Position numbers and translations under genes: made by a program
Shown: positions 1 through 11,310 of the stretch, in pieces
Layout: each line of letters starts with the position of its first letter
Numbering within the stretch: the stretch's first letter is position 1
The notes under the pieces: model-generated
What the model was told of the DNA's origin: nothing
The model's database searches: none
What the model saw: only the letters and a program-made list of their open reading frames with translations
NCBI GenBank assembly: GCA_015501595.1
Contig: JADNRX010000122.1
Span: 62,001-126,000 of the forward strand
Origin: Hymenopellis radicata
Lineage: Eukaryota; Basidiomycota; Agaricomycetes; Agaricales; Physalacriaceae
DNA: 64,000 bases
Direction: 5' to 3'

Positions 1-1497
1 CAACGTTATGCTCATCGGGTCCCAGATCATGTTCATAGAAGCCCCGGCGTACTGGCTCATGTGCGTTGCCCGCGCGCTGCAGGGGATAGGCTCGACCATG
101 GTCTGGGTCGTAGGGCTTGCTTTAATGTGCGTTATAAAGCGTTCCGACCTTTGCGCGCCGGCATCTGATGAGCTCCTGCGATTTCGAAAGCTCCGATGTA
201 ACCCCCAAAGATCTGATTGGACGTCAGTAGTACTGTTTCAATATAGTTTTGAAGATACTTACCAGTAACCTCTCTCTCTCTCCAGGACAGCTCGGGATCG
301 CAATGTCTGGACTGACTATTGGGTAATATACTAACTTCTTCAAGTACTGCAAACACTCACGAATCATCAGACTTCTCCTGGGTCCGCCTGTGGGCGGAGC
401 GCTGTACAAGACGTTCGGATTTCGTGCACCCTTCATCCTGTGCATCATATTTGCTGCCGTGGACATGGTGGGGCGACTTTTGGTCATCGAGGTCAGGCCA
501 CTGGCCGAAAAGCTCAGACACGCCGCGGCCGACGCATCAGCGCCTAGTGTAAATAAGGCGGAGAACGAGGCATCTGATGTTGATGCTGAATTCAGCATCT
601 CTGTCAAGCATTGACATTCGTCGGTGCTTTCCTGGCGCTTGTCAGGTCTCCGAGGGCACTCACTGCTGGCTTTATCGCTCTAGTTTTTGGGTGGGTCAGC
701 CTGTCGCCTTCTGTCCTCTAAATCATTTGACTTATGATCATAACTTAGCATAATCGCCGCGTTACAAGACACAGTTGTAGCTCTACATCTGAAGGATGTA
801 TGGGATGCCGACTCATACAAGGTTGGTCTGGTCATGCTGGCAGCGGTTGCTCCAACCTTTATATGTAAGGCCTGGCTCTCGCACTACGGTTCAACTTTCT
901 AATCATGTTCTAAAGCGACACCTCTTACTGGGTGGGCAGCCGATAAGACAGGGACGGCTTGGCCGACAGCCTTGTCTTTGCTCTTGGGCGTTCCGTGGTG
1001 CGGTATAATGATTATCGAAGGCTCGTTAGGCTTGTTCATCACAGCATACGCTCTTCAGAGTGAGTTTCTCTGCGAGTGCATGTGGAGGGTTTCTCAACAA
1101 GCTTAGGTTTCTTCATCACGGGTATGGCAGCACCAGTCACAGCTGAACTCGCCATGGTGGCGCAGAGTATCGAGGGAGTTGGCTGTAAGTAGCGCGCACT
1201 GGCATTCTCCGCTGTTGCTGACCGTGGTGTAGATGCGCACGTATATAGCGTGTTCAACTTCGCATTCGGCCTTGGGTCCACGAGTACGTCGTTTCTGGCT
1301 GCCCGGACCTTGAATTCTAAACCAATGCAGTTGGGCCCATCATATCCGGACAGATGTACGACCACATTACGAGAGGATGGATGGCGCTTTGCCTGATGGT
1401 CGTCGGACTGTTGGCGGTTTGTACAACGCTGTCCATTATATATATCGGCGAACCGTCAGTGTATGACATGTTCACTGGCAAGCGGAGACATAAGTAG
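1..1497 (+). CDS. MFS transporter, DHA1 / vesicular-amine-transporter-like, 5' end outside window
   Basis: C-terminal two thirds of a 12-helix major facilitator transporter of the plasma or vacuolar membrane, probably a proton antiporter for drugs or amines; the substrate cannot be read from sequence. About eight exons join cleanly: one to base 126, a small one at 191-222 ending in Ile-Gly, one from 286 giving the RQLGIAMSGLTIG stretch, then from 371 LLLGPPVGGALY (the motif-C-like region of DHA1 antiporters). The last exon holds GPIISGQMYDH and ends with GKRRHK and TAG. The exon after 371 has one frame break near 608-612: after ISVK the frame moves by one missing base into LTFVGAFLALVRSPRALTAG. 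It ends 87 bp from the stop of the convergent DAP1 gene. The family call is firm, the substrate is not. Confidence 0.75.
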
Positions 1498-1584
1498 ACT
1501 CTCTGTTAGCGAATCGCCGACCTCGTCTAGTAGGTAGAGTACACAGGAATATACTTTCAGAAATAGCATTGAATTGTCAGCGAG

Positions 1585-2285
1585 TTAGATAGCATCGCTC
1601 TCCACGAGCTTTCCGCAGATGATATACTTGTTGGAGAAATGGTCGATCCATCCTAAATTGATGTTAGACTGCTGAATTGCCTGTTCATGATGGAAACTCG
1701 CCTTTCATGTTTTCACTGCGAGAAAATAAGTGATACTTGCGATGAAAATGGAGTAGGTCACGTACATTTCATCCTGTTTAAGATCTTCGAGTTTGTCAAG
1801 AGGCTTGTCAATGTCTGTTAACATTTCTACCACGTCAATTAGCACGACAGCATATAAACACAACTCGTGATACGCACCAACGTCGAACGACTGCTTCGCC
1901 ATTCCACGAGAGGCGTCTCTTCCAGCAAAGTTCCCGTACATTCCGCCTAGTGTCAACGTTAGTGCTCGCCTCGCTGCCAGCGAATATACGCACCGGGTCC
2001 GTAAAAGCTCCGGCCAGCAGTAACATCGAACACAATGCCATTAATCGCGAGCAGGATACGCTCGCTGTCACGTCCGTTGAATGGCTGCAACGATTTGGGC
2101 GTGAACGACTGGAATACGACCGTGGGCGGGTGGTACTGGGGCATCCATGAGTATCCGGATTTGAACTCGGTCGGCACGGATTTCAAGTTGGGTGTTGGAG
2201 GGAATATGATGCGCTGAACAGAGTACAGTATGAAGAGGAAAAGCGCAGTGTTGACTGGCGTTCCAAGGTCGACGTTGAGGCCCAT
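1585..2285 (-). CDS. DAP1: DAP1/PGRMC1-type cytochrome b5-like haem-binding protein
   Basis: A protein of about 172 residues in four exons. Residues 10-27 form an N-terminal membrane anchor (VNTALFLFILYSVQRIIF). A cytochrome-b5-like fold follows: LQPFNGRDSERILLAINGIV, then FDVTAGRSFYGPG, GMYGNFAGRDASRGMAKQSF and MLTDIDKPLDKLEDL, and it ends GWIDHFSNKYIICGKLVES. In yeast Dap1 and animal PGRMC1 this fold binds haem through a tyrosine, and the protein supports ER cytochrome P450 enzymes, notably in sterol synthesis. The start is the ATG at 2285, directly before the anchor. Introns are short: one splits the GPG codon near 1997, one lies near 1885, and the last brings in MAIQQSNINLGWID. The gene is convergent with the MFS gene to its left. 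The role is by family; the exon model is internally consistent with no frame break. Confidence 0.88.
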
Positions 2286-2515
2286 GATGATGGTGAGAAA
2301 GCAAGAACGCCGGCGCCCAGAGTACGATCTCTGGTTAGGGAGTGGGACCGGAGTGGGACCCTAACCCCAGCGGAAAGGCATTTAGCCGTCGCGGGCCGAT
2401 GCGCACGAACCTTGGCAAGTGACCACCATTCTGCACGTCGTTTGATGTTGCAAATGAATTTTAAACTCTGCAGGGATGATGTTCAGCTGCCTCTCTTTCA
2501 GCGACCACGACTATC

Positions 2516-4365
2516 ATGGAGAAACACGCGTCCGACTACGAGAAGGGCTCGACGCAGAACTTGGAGATTAGCGCCTTGGTACGCGGTCTCTCTCCTTTCT
2601 GTTGCGCCTACTCACAAGGACGCGATTGTAGGACGAACATGACACGACTTTACTCAGCGACGCACGTAAAAACGGAAACCTGCTGCTCAAAATCGACACC
2701 AGAATTGTCCCTCTGTCTGCGTTCATCTACCTGCTCTGCAACCTTGACCGCTCGAACATTGGCAATGCAAAGATCATGAACAAGGAGAACGGCGACGACA
2801 TGATGACAGAGATAGGCCTGTCACAGTATCAGTATACGTGCGTGCATTCTCGCGTTATACGTCTAGATTTCGCATTTATGGCGTTGTAGGATTGCGCTCA
2901 TGATATTCCTCGTTGCGTACGGTCTCTTCGAAGTACCGTCCAATATCCTGCTAAAACGTTTCAATCCCAACGTGAGTCCTTGGCCCTATTATCGTTGCAG
3001 GGAATCACACTGAACCTGCTTCTAGCGATGGATATCACTCCTCATGTTCTGTTGGGGTGTTATCACCATCGGGCTGGGTGGTGTGACCAGCTTCGCGAGT
3101 CTCACCGTCGTTCGCTTCCTATTAGGGGTATTTGAAGCCGGTAAGGGAGCATATACCATCCATTTCATGGATTCTTACCATGGCGGTGCCCTTTCAGGTC
3201 TGTTTCCTGGGCTCGTCTACTATACCACGTTCTGGTACAAGCCGGAAGAACGCTCGATCAGAGTCGCTCTCATTTTCGCTTCAGCTACGCTCGCGGGCGC
3301 GTTTGGAGGTGCTATCGCTTACGGGATTGCTCACATGGAAGGCACGCACGGATTATCGGCTTGGAGGTGAGTATATGCGCGAAGGATGGTCTTATTTCGA
3401 CGAATTGACGCTCATATAGGTGGTTATTTATTCTCGAGGGTCTTCCGTCTGCTATCCTGGCATTCCCAATATATTTTCTTCTTCCAGACTACCCGGAAAC
3501 ATCCAAATGGTTGAGTGAGGAAGAGAGGGCGCTCGCAGTCGCGCGCTTAAAAATAGGCGGTTCGAAAGCTTCGAGCGAAGGTCTTACGTGGGTGGCTGCC
3601 AAGGCCACTCTCATGGACTGGAGACTTTGGATTCATTTTTTGGTGCGTGTGATGGGAGCTACGCCGTAAAAACCTCGACAGGTATCTTCAGGTATATTTT
3701 GCGATATCACTACCATTCTCCAGTCTTTCGCTCTTTTCTCCGACAATTGTATCTGGTCTGGGATATACATCCCTACGCGCTCAGCTATTCACCGTGCCTC
3801 CTTACGCGGTCGCATATGTCGTTACAGTTTCCGTCGCTTATGCTGCGGACAAATTGAACAGGTATAATTGTCGTCCCTTCTTTCCATCAGTGCTTATGCG
3901 TGTATGTATCAGACGAGGGCTGTTCTCCGCTGCACTTGCCCTCATTGGTGCCATTGGCTTCATCACATCGGCATGTTTAGAACCTGACGCATATACGGTA
4001 TGGCAGCTCCAAGGACTTGCATCATCAACTAATTTCTTTCTCAGAAACGTTACGGCGCACTAATCATAGCCTGCAGCGGTTCTTTCGCGTGTATTCCCCC
4101 ACTACTAGGTTGGCTTTCGAGCAATATGCGCGCGACATCAACAACGGGACTTGCTGTCGCGTTAAATATCTCGTTTGGGGCCCCTGGGCAGATTGTGGGT
4201 GTGTGGATCTACAAGAGCGATGAAGCTGCGCGGGGCTATCCTACCGGCCATTGGACAAATGCTGCACTGCTGCTGGTTGTGGTTGTGGGGTGCGTGGGAC
4301 TGCATTTCTTGTATGCGGGGCGTAATAAGCGTTTGACTGAGGGTGAGGAGAAGTGGAAGTTATAA
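2516..4365 (+). CDS. MFS permease, anion:cation symporter family (allantoate/nicotinate/vitamin type)
   Basis: Full-length gene of about eight exons starting at ATG 2516 (MEKHASDYEKGSTQ) and ending GEEKWKL. The family hallmark NLDRSNIGNAK follows the first helix, then FLVAYGLFEVPSNILLKR, LLGVFEAG|LFPGLVYYTTFWY, the WLFILEGLPSAILAF stretch and LPDYPETSKWLSEEE before the central loop. This pattern is that of the Dal5/Tna1-like anion:cation symporters, which import allantoate, ureidosuccinate, nicotinate, biotin or related organic anions across the plasma membrane by proton symport. The introns seen (for example about 2579-2631 and 3141-3197) are GT-AG and 45-65 nt long, and the frame is intact throughout. 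The start is 231 bp from the divergent DAP1 start, so the two may share a promoter region. Which anion it carries is unknown. Confidence 0.82.
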
Positions 4366-6102
4366 CCTTGAGTTATACCTTTTGGTATATCATTATGCAA
4401 TCCACTTTTCTTCACTACACACTGAAAGATCACTGTAGGCTGTGTCACCTTGCTTGTCAAACTGGTAATTCACCCGTCGGCTGCTACAAGTTCAAACATC
4501 GGGATTTCCGATCGCTATCTAATCAAAGACCGTACTCTCATGCTCACACGCAGAAAAAAGCGAATATTATTCTCTTAATGCCCTAGCTGTCAATTGTCAT
4601 CGATGGTTTGCCTTCCCTTCGGTGTCTTGTTATGTTGTCTTTTCCCCACCTGCCACAGTAACGAGACGACACTAACTAGAATGCGGACGACACTCCAGAA
4701 AGTACGCGAATCACGCAGCGAATGACGACTCCCTCAAATGACCAGGGGTAGCCAGCGCAGGTGATAACCCAGCACAACGAGGAAGATACTACAGCAGTGA
4801 TCACTGATGCCGAGGTCCGTGCGAAACGCAGAAACACAAGCGTCGGCGAAGGACAACGCGACCAAACCCAGATAACGCGCATAACAACAGCGAGGGTGCT
4901 TTGTTTCCACATCAACCACGAAAGGACTCCATGTACGTTTTGATTCGCTCCAAGAGTCATCTTTATCTACATAGACCACGATGCTTACCGTGTTCTCAGC
5001 TTCTCAGTGCAATGTTTGCATCACCTTCCTTTGCCGATGATCAAGATACCCAGAACAAGCCAACCAAGAGCACAAAGTCCAACCTTGTGTCACGAATTGA
5101 GAAGATATGTGTTCGGATGATTGCGTTTGCACTTTGAGTCAGATTCTCGCCGCGGCTGCTTCTACACACAAGATTAACCAAGGTTATAGATAAATGACAT
5201 GAATAACTGACATCGGGTTTATAATAATTGAAGGACATGTTCTTACTGATTGGTGCCACGGCGTCGACTAGATGCTCAGGCGTAGTACCTGCTGGCTTTG
5301 GCGCTATAGGTATCAAGGACGAATATGACGACGGTCGGAAAGTATCGCGGTCCGCTGAAGGTGTGAGGGCTATCAACGAAGGTACTGTGGCTGGCGGCAA
5401 CGATGTATTGGGCGTCGAGGGCTGAGCGGCAGCCTGAACCTCCAATGTAGGACCAGTCGATGGAGCAGGCACGGGCGAGTGTGGCTACTGAATAAACTCT
5501 TCAGCGCCTCCACTCCGTTCATTTTCAGAATTTCAATACACAAGCAAGGTTCTCAGCCGGCGCAGACGGCGCTTACCGAGGAGTACAGCGTCATGGCTGT
5601 TCAATCTGAATGAGGACACCAAGTTACACGTCGTTCCACGTATAACGTGGCCCTGGACACGACCGTGACTCGAATGCTTGACATAGTGTAGTGTTAGCTT
5701 GCTTCCAAGTGAAAGAATAAAGTTGCGGAAGGTGTTGTCTGCTACATATGGAAGATGTCTAGAGATTTCGGAGAGATCCAAGATCGCTCGCTTACACACA
5801 GGGCAAACAAGACCAAATTATGAGGAGATGGCCGGGGATGCTCGCCACGCATGCGCTCCTTTTCCTTCCACCATCGTTAATATTTCAATTCGACTTGATT
5901 GTGAGTGGTTGAATGACGAGAGCTTCGGTGCTGATTTGTGGGGACTTGCAGGCCCATTGTAAGCCAGGTGTTTACGCCAGCAAGAGACTGCTGTTCGTTG
6001 TCGGTGGCCTCTTTCCGATTCCGTCTGTAAGGCCTCCTTTTCCAATACGACGGCCATGGAGCTTGCCTTGTTGATATTTCTGAAATACAGTAGGCGGGAA
6101 AG
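4366..6102. other. Unassigned stretch; possible small gene on the minus strand at 5041-5500
   Basis: No family is recognisable here. The best coding hint is on the minus strand: an open stretch from 5472 down to about 5215, rich in Pro, Ser and Thr (SLPPATVPSLIALTPSADRD), followed by a plausible GT-AG intron and a short basic tail. An ATG with MNGVEALKSLF lies upstream near 5524 but is out of frame by one missing base at a CCC run near 5474. A second minus-strand open stretch (5533-5799) contains CPVCKRA just upstream in another frame but has no clear start. On the plus strand I see only short frames. 4366-4750 looks like the 3' flank of the permease gene. Confidence 0.3.
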
Positions 6103-7274
6103 ATGTCGATTTATTCGCCACCGGAGACGCCGCCACCTCAGCGCAGAGTGAAACCTCTGCCAAAACGCCAACGCACACCTCCATCTGCCTCGCCACCGCT
6201 GGTACCCCAGGACTACTACATGCCTGTGCTCACCAACCTACTCGAGGAGACCCGTATCGAAGGCGGTAATGCCAAGAAGCGCAAGGTACCACATGCCATG
6301 GGTGGCGAGGTCCAGAGTCGAGTCTCGCGAATAACTGCCGCCGGAATGCAGTTCAAGGAGAGCGTCCGTATGCGTCGAAAGCATCTCGAGGGTTTGGTCG
6401 AGGAGGGCGAGGGTGACGTGGTCGAGAAGGCGTTGATGCTGGGGCTGCTTGGTGCCGGCGACCGCGAAGGAAAGCGGCGACATCTGTCAAAGCGACAGGT
6501 CCTCAGAGCCAATCGAGCAAAGCTCAAACGCGCGCCTCTCAAAGACGTCGAGGCCTTCCAGTTCACATTCCAGAGTCCTTCCAAAGGTCGGCCACTTTTG
6601 TGTGCAACCCTGTATCTGATCAACTCATGTGTGTCGTTCTAGCGACGGACATGCTCCGCCAGACCAAGCATGCGGTTGACCTCCTTCGAAAACGACTCGC
6701 CGCGACGCCAAAGAAAAAACCTCCTGCTCAGACTCTACCTGCTTCGAAACCACTCCCGCCACCACCCGCGACGACCAAGAAGAAGAAGAAGAAACGGTCT
6801 GCACTCGCCAACGCCTCGAATCCTCACCATTTGCGCAACTACGTACCGTCTAGGGTGCCCGGTGCTGAGCAACCCACCAGCACCGTCAACAGCGACTTTG
6901 TTCCTGTACGCTTTCTCATGGCAGACCTTCCGCCGCGCAAGAACGGCAAGTACAAGGGCGTCGATCCCCCGCCCCAACAGCAGGGCACCAACGAATGGAT
7001 TTGCGCGTATTGCGAGTTTGAGTTGTTGTATGGCGGCGAGGAGGAGTATCGCCAAGCGATTCGCAGGAGGAAGAAGATTCTGAAACGCCGCAGGAGAGCC
7101 AGGGAGCGTGCTGCGCGGGGCGTCGCGGGTAGACGCGTCGATAGACCGGAGCAGGACGACGAGCCGGGTAGTGAGGACGATGCCGACTTTTTCCCTGATG
7201 TTCCCGCGGCAGGACAGAGGACTGCAGGAGGAGTAAAGGCCGAGGCAGCCGGTCGCGAGACGGGGTATGGATGA
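6103..7274 (+). CDS. Conserved-looking Lys/Arg-rich protein with C-terminal CAYC motif, function unknown
   Basis: Two exons starting at ATG 6103 (MSIYSPPETPPPQRR) and ending AGRETGYG; the intron of about 65 nt begins after the codon for Lys in SPSKG (near 6588). The protein is about 370 residues. Its N-terminus is rich in Pro and basic residues with bipartite nuclear-signal-like clusters (NAKKRKVPH). The middle has a helical ERK-rich segment (MRRKHLEGLVEEGEG), then a TKKKKKKRS run. Near the C-terminus comes NEWICAYCEFELLYGGEEEY followed by a very basic helix (RRRKKILKRRRRARERAARG) and an acidic end. The CxxC pair with aromatic surroundings may be half of a zinc site, but no second pair is obvious. 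The composition suggests a nucleic-acid-associated nuclear protein. I do not recognise the family, so no function is given. Confidence 0.6.
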
Positions 7275-8231
7275 CACCAGTCTTCCAACGGGATGCATTT
7301 TTACAGAATTTAATCGTATAATCACGATGTCTCCTTGTTTAATTTCATGGAATACATGCTCATTCGTCAGCAAAACAGGACTTGACATACAGTGACCATC
7401 AACAACGCCACACACGGGAATGGTGTTTTAAACGCGTGACTGACGCACCATCTTCCCCCTTCTACCATCATCTACTCGCGCGCCATCTCTCTTGTTTTGC
7501 CCGCCCGGGCGCCTGATGTTCCTCGCCGTCGTCGTCTCGCATTGGCTGGACGGTTCAACGCACACGACAAGGACACGAATGAACCAGACTATTTTCTTCG
7601 CTCGTTCATTCACACACCCGAGAAGTGGTCATAAGTATTATCAAGCATCGAGTCGGATTGTTGCGGGTGGTGTAAGTATACGAAAGCCAGCAAGTCAAAG
7701 GTGGCTTTCGACAGTCTTTTGCACATCTGCAAGCACGTCTTGCCTCCCATCCATCTTCCAAGCAACGTCTAACCCCTGATCCTTCAAATTTAATAAGAAT
7801 GACGCTAACGTCGAGGTCTCGTAGGTGATGTGCGGCTCGTCGGGTTATATGTAGTTCTCAAGTGTCAATTTTGAGAGCCTTGACACGTTGCCCGTAACGT
7901 TCCAACGCGATGCGACCACATCATAGAGCTTCAAATTGAAGTACTTGGCGTCCTCATAAACACATCACTTCGGGACGCAGAGGACCTCCAGTAGCGTTGT
8001 TGAGCGATTATTCTCGACTAATGTTAAGAGCATGTGCTGAAAGAGAAAGAGATGTAACTTCAGGTCCTGTGGCGAATCATCGATGTATTCAAGATTATAA
8101 TACAACTCCAAAGTCCAGCAGGATACTACATACATCCTAAATAATACAACATACATCCTAAATAATATAACATACAACGAGCATCATAAGGATAATTCTA
8201 AACCTTCCACCAAATTAATCAACAATCGTAC
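7275..8231. other. Intergenic, no gene seen
   Basis: Only short unsupported frames. It holds the 3' flanks of the plus-strand gene to the left and, from about 8085, the beginning of the tandem duplication whose counterpart starts near 11208. A short imperfect repeat (cctaaataatacaacatac, twice) lies at about 8135-8175. Confidence 0.5.
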
Positions 8232-9686
8232 TCATAGTAAACGCCCCGCCACCGATTTGAGCCGTATATCGGCCGTCAGACCGTATTCCACGAGCTTCTT
8301 CACCGACTCCTGCTGCTCTTTGCTCATCAGCGGTTCTCTACTCGAGCTGACCTTGAGATGTCTCAGAGCTCCCTCCGAACAGCGTATACGGAGCATCCTA
8401 AGGAATTCAACCCTGTTCAACGCCTCCAGGTGGACGGCACAGAACATATAGGCGAAATCGATTTCAACACACGCTAGGCGAGGAAGAAAGCCCTTCTCCA
8501 ACAGGCGCTTTGTCAAGTGCCGCAGTTCCGTGTCACGCTGGCGCGTGGGTCGAGTGAACTTAAGGCTAATCGTTGTAAGAGATGACATGGAAGTTCCTCT
8601 CAGCATGGGAATGAATCCGACATGCGGCGACAACGGGAGATCCGTGACGGTGATGCATTCGAGCTGGGTACCGCTGCGTGAGAGTAACGCGTCGAGGGAG
8701 TCGAACAAGCGCTCCTGATTCGGCGCCGTCCAGTCGCTTGCAACGTCTAGGGACGCGGAACGAAGGTTCGGGAGGTCAATGGCATCCAACAGGACCGACG
8801 AACTCGTAGAAATGGACGAGAGGGACGAGTGTTTGGAGATGCCGGCCGAGGGGAGAGAGAGGCTGTCTATCCCGCAATCGTTTTTCAGCACAGAGAGGTG
8901 GCGCAGCGATGGCTGGGACATCAAGCAGTCCACGGCGTGCCACGCCGATCCTCCGTGTACTTCGAAACTGTGCAAAGCGTTGCTTTTGTGGAAGGGGAAA
9001 GCGACGATATGTGTGTCGTATAGAGGGACGAGGCAACTATGACAGAAGTCATGTACTGAGACGTGACGAAGGAGGGGTGCGTTCTCGAGGAAATGCATTC
9101 TCGGGAGGTCGTCCGCATCCCAATCCCACGAGCCGTCGTCAACATTGACCAACGTTAGGTCAGTGAGAGCGGACACGTTGTCCAGGATATGTTCATTTAG
9201 ATCCTTGACGAGGAGAGTCGGCATACTAAGGTGAACCTTTTGCCAGCGGCCGCAATGGGATGTTAGAGCCCATAAATGGGACGCCGCCAAGCCCAGCAAT
9301 CCCACGTCAGGAATAATTCCCATGTCAAATTGGACGTCAATGAGACGATTGCAGGAGAGCGTCATGACGCGCTCAAGGTGAGCGAGGGTCCGCTCGGACA
9401 ACTTCGTGGCGCTTGAAATCTTCACGTGCAGTCGCGCCCAGAGCGGCGCGTAATTTAACGACACAGATCGCCACCTGCGGGAGACCTGGGCGAAGCGGTC
9501 CGGTCCATGACGGGGAGACGTGTTCAACACTTGGTACGGAGTGTCGCCTTGGGTTAGGAGAAGGATCTCGGTGAGAATTTCCGCAGGTAATTTCCCGATA
9601 TGCGATACCACAACCTGTTCATTCCAACCTTCGGCCAATAAACCAGGCTCTCGCGCAGATCGCGTCACGGAAGTAGCTGATGCCAT
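8232..9686 (-). CDS. F-box protein with degenerate leucine-rich C-terminus (copy A)
   Basis: Single-exon frame of 484 codons with ATG at 9686 (MASATSVTRSAREPG). Residues 32-85 form an F-box-like domain: KLPAEILTEILLLTQ, then VSRRWRSVSLNYAPLWARL. The remaining 400 residues hold irregular leucine-rich segments with no catalytic motif. Proteins of this kind serve as substrate adaptors of SCF ubiquitin ligases through Skp1 binding, and are hugely expanded in Agaricomycetes. Compared with its tandem relative at 11311-12524, this copy lacks an N-terminal exon segment of roughly 80-90 residues (the counterpart has SADEMPSCNGALSIEQ... before the F-box) but keeps the whole C-terminal half. The short N-terminus may therefore come from a deletion that stayed in frame. 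Its target is unknown. Confidence 0.8.
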   Translation of the reverse strand: MASATSVTRSAREPGLLAEGWNEQVVVSHIGKLPAEILTEILLLTQGDTPYQVLNTSPRHGPDRFAQVSRRWRSVSLNYAPLWARLHVKISSATKLSERTLAHLERVMTLSCNRLIDVQFDMGIIPDVGLLGLAASHLWALTSHCGRWQKVHLSMPTLLVKDLNEHILDNVSALTDLTLVNVDDGSWDWDADDLPRMHFLENAPLLRHVSVHDFCHSCLVPLYDTHIVAFPFHKSNALHSFEVHGGSAWHAVDCLMSQPSLRHLSVLKNDCGIDSLSLPSAGISKHSSLSSISTSSSVLLDAIDLPNLRSASLDVASDWTAPNQERLFDSLDALLSRSGTQLECITVTDLPLSPHVGFIPMLRGTSMSSLTTISLKFTRPTRQRDTELRHLTKRLLEKGFLPRLACVEIDFAYMFCAVHLEALNRVEFLRMLRIRCSEGALRHLKVSSSREPLMSKEQQESVKKLVEYGLTADIRLKSVAGRLL

Positions 9687-9776
9687 GATGGAGGATGCTG
9701 GGATGACAGAGCGAGACAGAGCGGCGCAGATTCAAAGACGGAAGGATGATGATAGGACTCTCCTAGGTAGAGCCTG

Positions 9777-9786
9777 GCCATATAAA
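9777..9786 (-). promoter_or_regulatory. TATA-like element upstream of F-box copy A
   Basis: On the minus strand the sequence reads tttatatgg, about 95 bp upstream of the ATG at 9686. The same position in the tandem copy has the better match tttatataacc (about 12608-12617), so the element is conserved between the copies although flanking bases differ. Function is inferred only from position and sequence. Confidence 0.35.
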
Positions 9787-11310
9787 CCCGTGGACTATGC
9801 TTGCCGTGACCGAAAGCCAGCTTGTTTGGGCGAACAATAGGCCTCGGCGGTAGATCTTACCCTAATAGTCAACAGACATTCTGCATCAACAATGGAAGCT
9901 TACTATTTGCTCTGCCAAACAAAGTGCTGGGACCAGCGAGAATAAAGGCGGACGAACCCTGACACTGGCATTTTCGGAGGAGAATGCACGTCCGGGGATA
10001 CTTTCAATTCAAGGAGATTGAATTTGGCACGCTTAGAATCAATTTGAGTGCCATCTTAAAATTTGCTCAGTATTCGGAGTATACGGAACGGAAAACGCCA
10101 GTGTCTCGCGTACCTTTTGGTAGGTAGATAGGTAGTACCGGCACAAGGTCCATTGAGGAACGTCGGGTGTCGAGGCCAGTCACGCCGTCGCAAAGTTCGA
10201 CTTATCCTAAACAGTGCTGACACGTAGTGGCGCTTCGAGTACTCCTCGACACTGTAGAGTCTGTCTCCGGACCGGAGGTATCATAAACGCGAAGGGAACA
10301 GTTCAGAGTATCGCTCTGGCGCGCGTTCATGCAGGACCGTGACCGTGTGGTTGACTTGAGGTAATCAGGGCTAGCAAGAGAGAGCATAAGTCATGGTAAA
10401 TCTGGTTCTGCGTCGCGTTTCAGCCATTCTGCGCGCGCTATGATAGATTAAAGCTAGAAGGAAGCTGGAAAGTGTCTTCGGATCTGGAGACATCATGAGT
10501 GGATTGTGAGTCCCGTTTAGAGCATGGAGCATTCGGGTAGACGCCCAGCCTGTTAGGCGCCATGTATCGGGCATACATCTGGCGAAATAAGAGTGAGATG
10601 GAAGCTGTATGGAAGAGGTATGCAAATCGGTGATCAACCGGCATTCAGCGTTGGCTGACTCAGCATGCGCCTCACCATCAAGAGAAGATCCAGAAACGCG
10701 ACGTTGACAAGGTCTTCAACATTGAAACTATCGAGGTATCATATTCTTCTCGCTTAACCTGTGTATCGGAGGCCCTCTCTCGCTCCTCCCAGTTCAAGTT
10801 GCTGCTGGCTTGCAATTTTATTCACTTGCTCCTTGACCACTATCCCTGTCCCTCGCATCCTGTGATGGTTTCGCGCGCTTCGACGACGATTTCTTACCAC
10901 GGAGCATGTGCCTGGCCTGTCTCCTCGTGAACGGCCTCTCAAGGACAGAATTACCGTATAAGTACTAATTACAAGGATATGCGCCAATTCCGCTGTGTTC
11001 CCCGGCCCGCGACTGTCGATTCCTCTACTTACAACCGCGTCAGTAGCGGCGCACCGATAACCATTACGATGTCAGCGGTCCCTTCCGGGACGAAGAACAC
11101 TTAAACCGCCGGCTTCGCTGCGATAAACTGCTTTGAAAGTTTCCTGCGTTTGTGCAAACAGTACACCGCAGATCATCAATCTATTCAAGTAACAAACTGG
11201 ACAACCAATGATTATAATACAACTCCAAAGTCCAACAGGATGGTACATACATCCTAGATAATACAACACACAACAAGCATAAAGATAATCCAGACCTTCT
11301 AACCAATGAA

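Larger units (their letters stand above)
8085..11090. repeat. Tandem duplication, copy A
   Basis: Direct repeat partner of 11208-13908. Both copies start at an AT-rich stretch (gattataatacaactccaaa), carry an F-box gene on the minus strand, its upstream TATA-like region, and about 1.2 kb of further upstream sequence. They end around a shared segment (cagtagcggcgcaccgata, then cattacgatgtcagcgg). By eye the non-coding parts are roughly 85-90% identical, interrupted by several indels. Confidence 0.85.

Noticed and set aside
6735..7415. Minus-strand open frames of 226 and 149 codons
   Set aside because: Opposite the Lys-rich exon of the 6103-7274 gene; composition is the mirror image of that exon.
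10680..10990. Short frame (VFNIETIEVS...) also present at 13500-13750
   Set aside because: Repeated only because of the tandem duplication, frames differ in length and end, and there is no homology signal.
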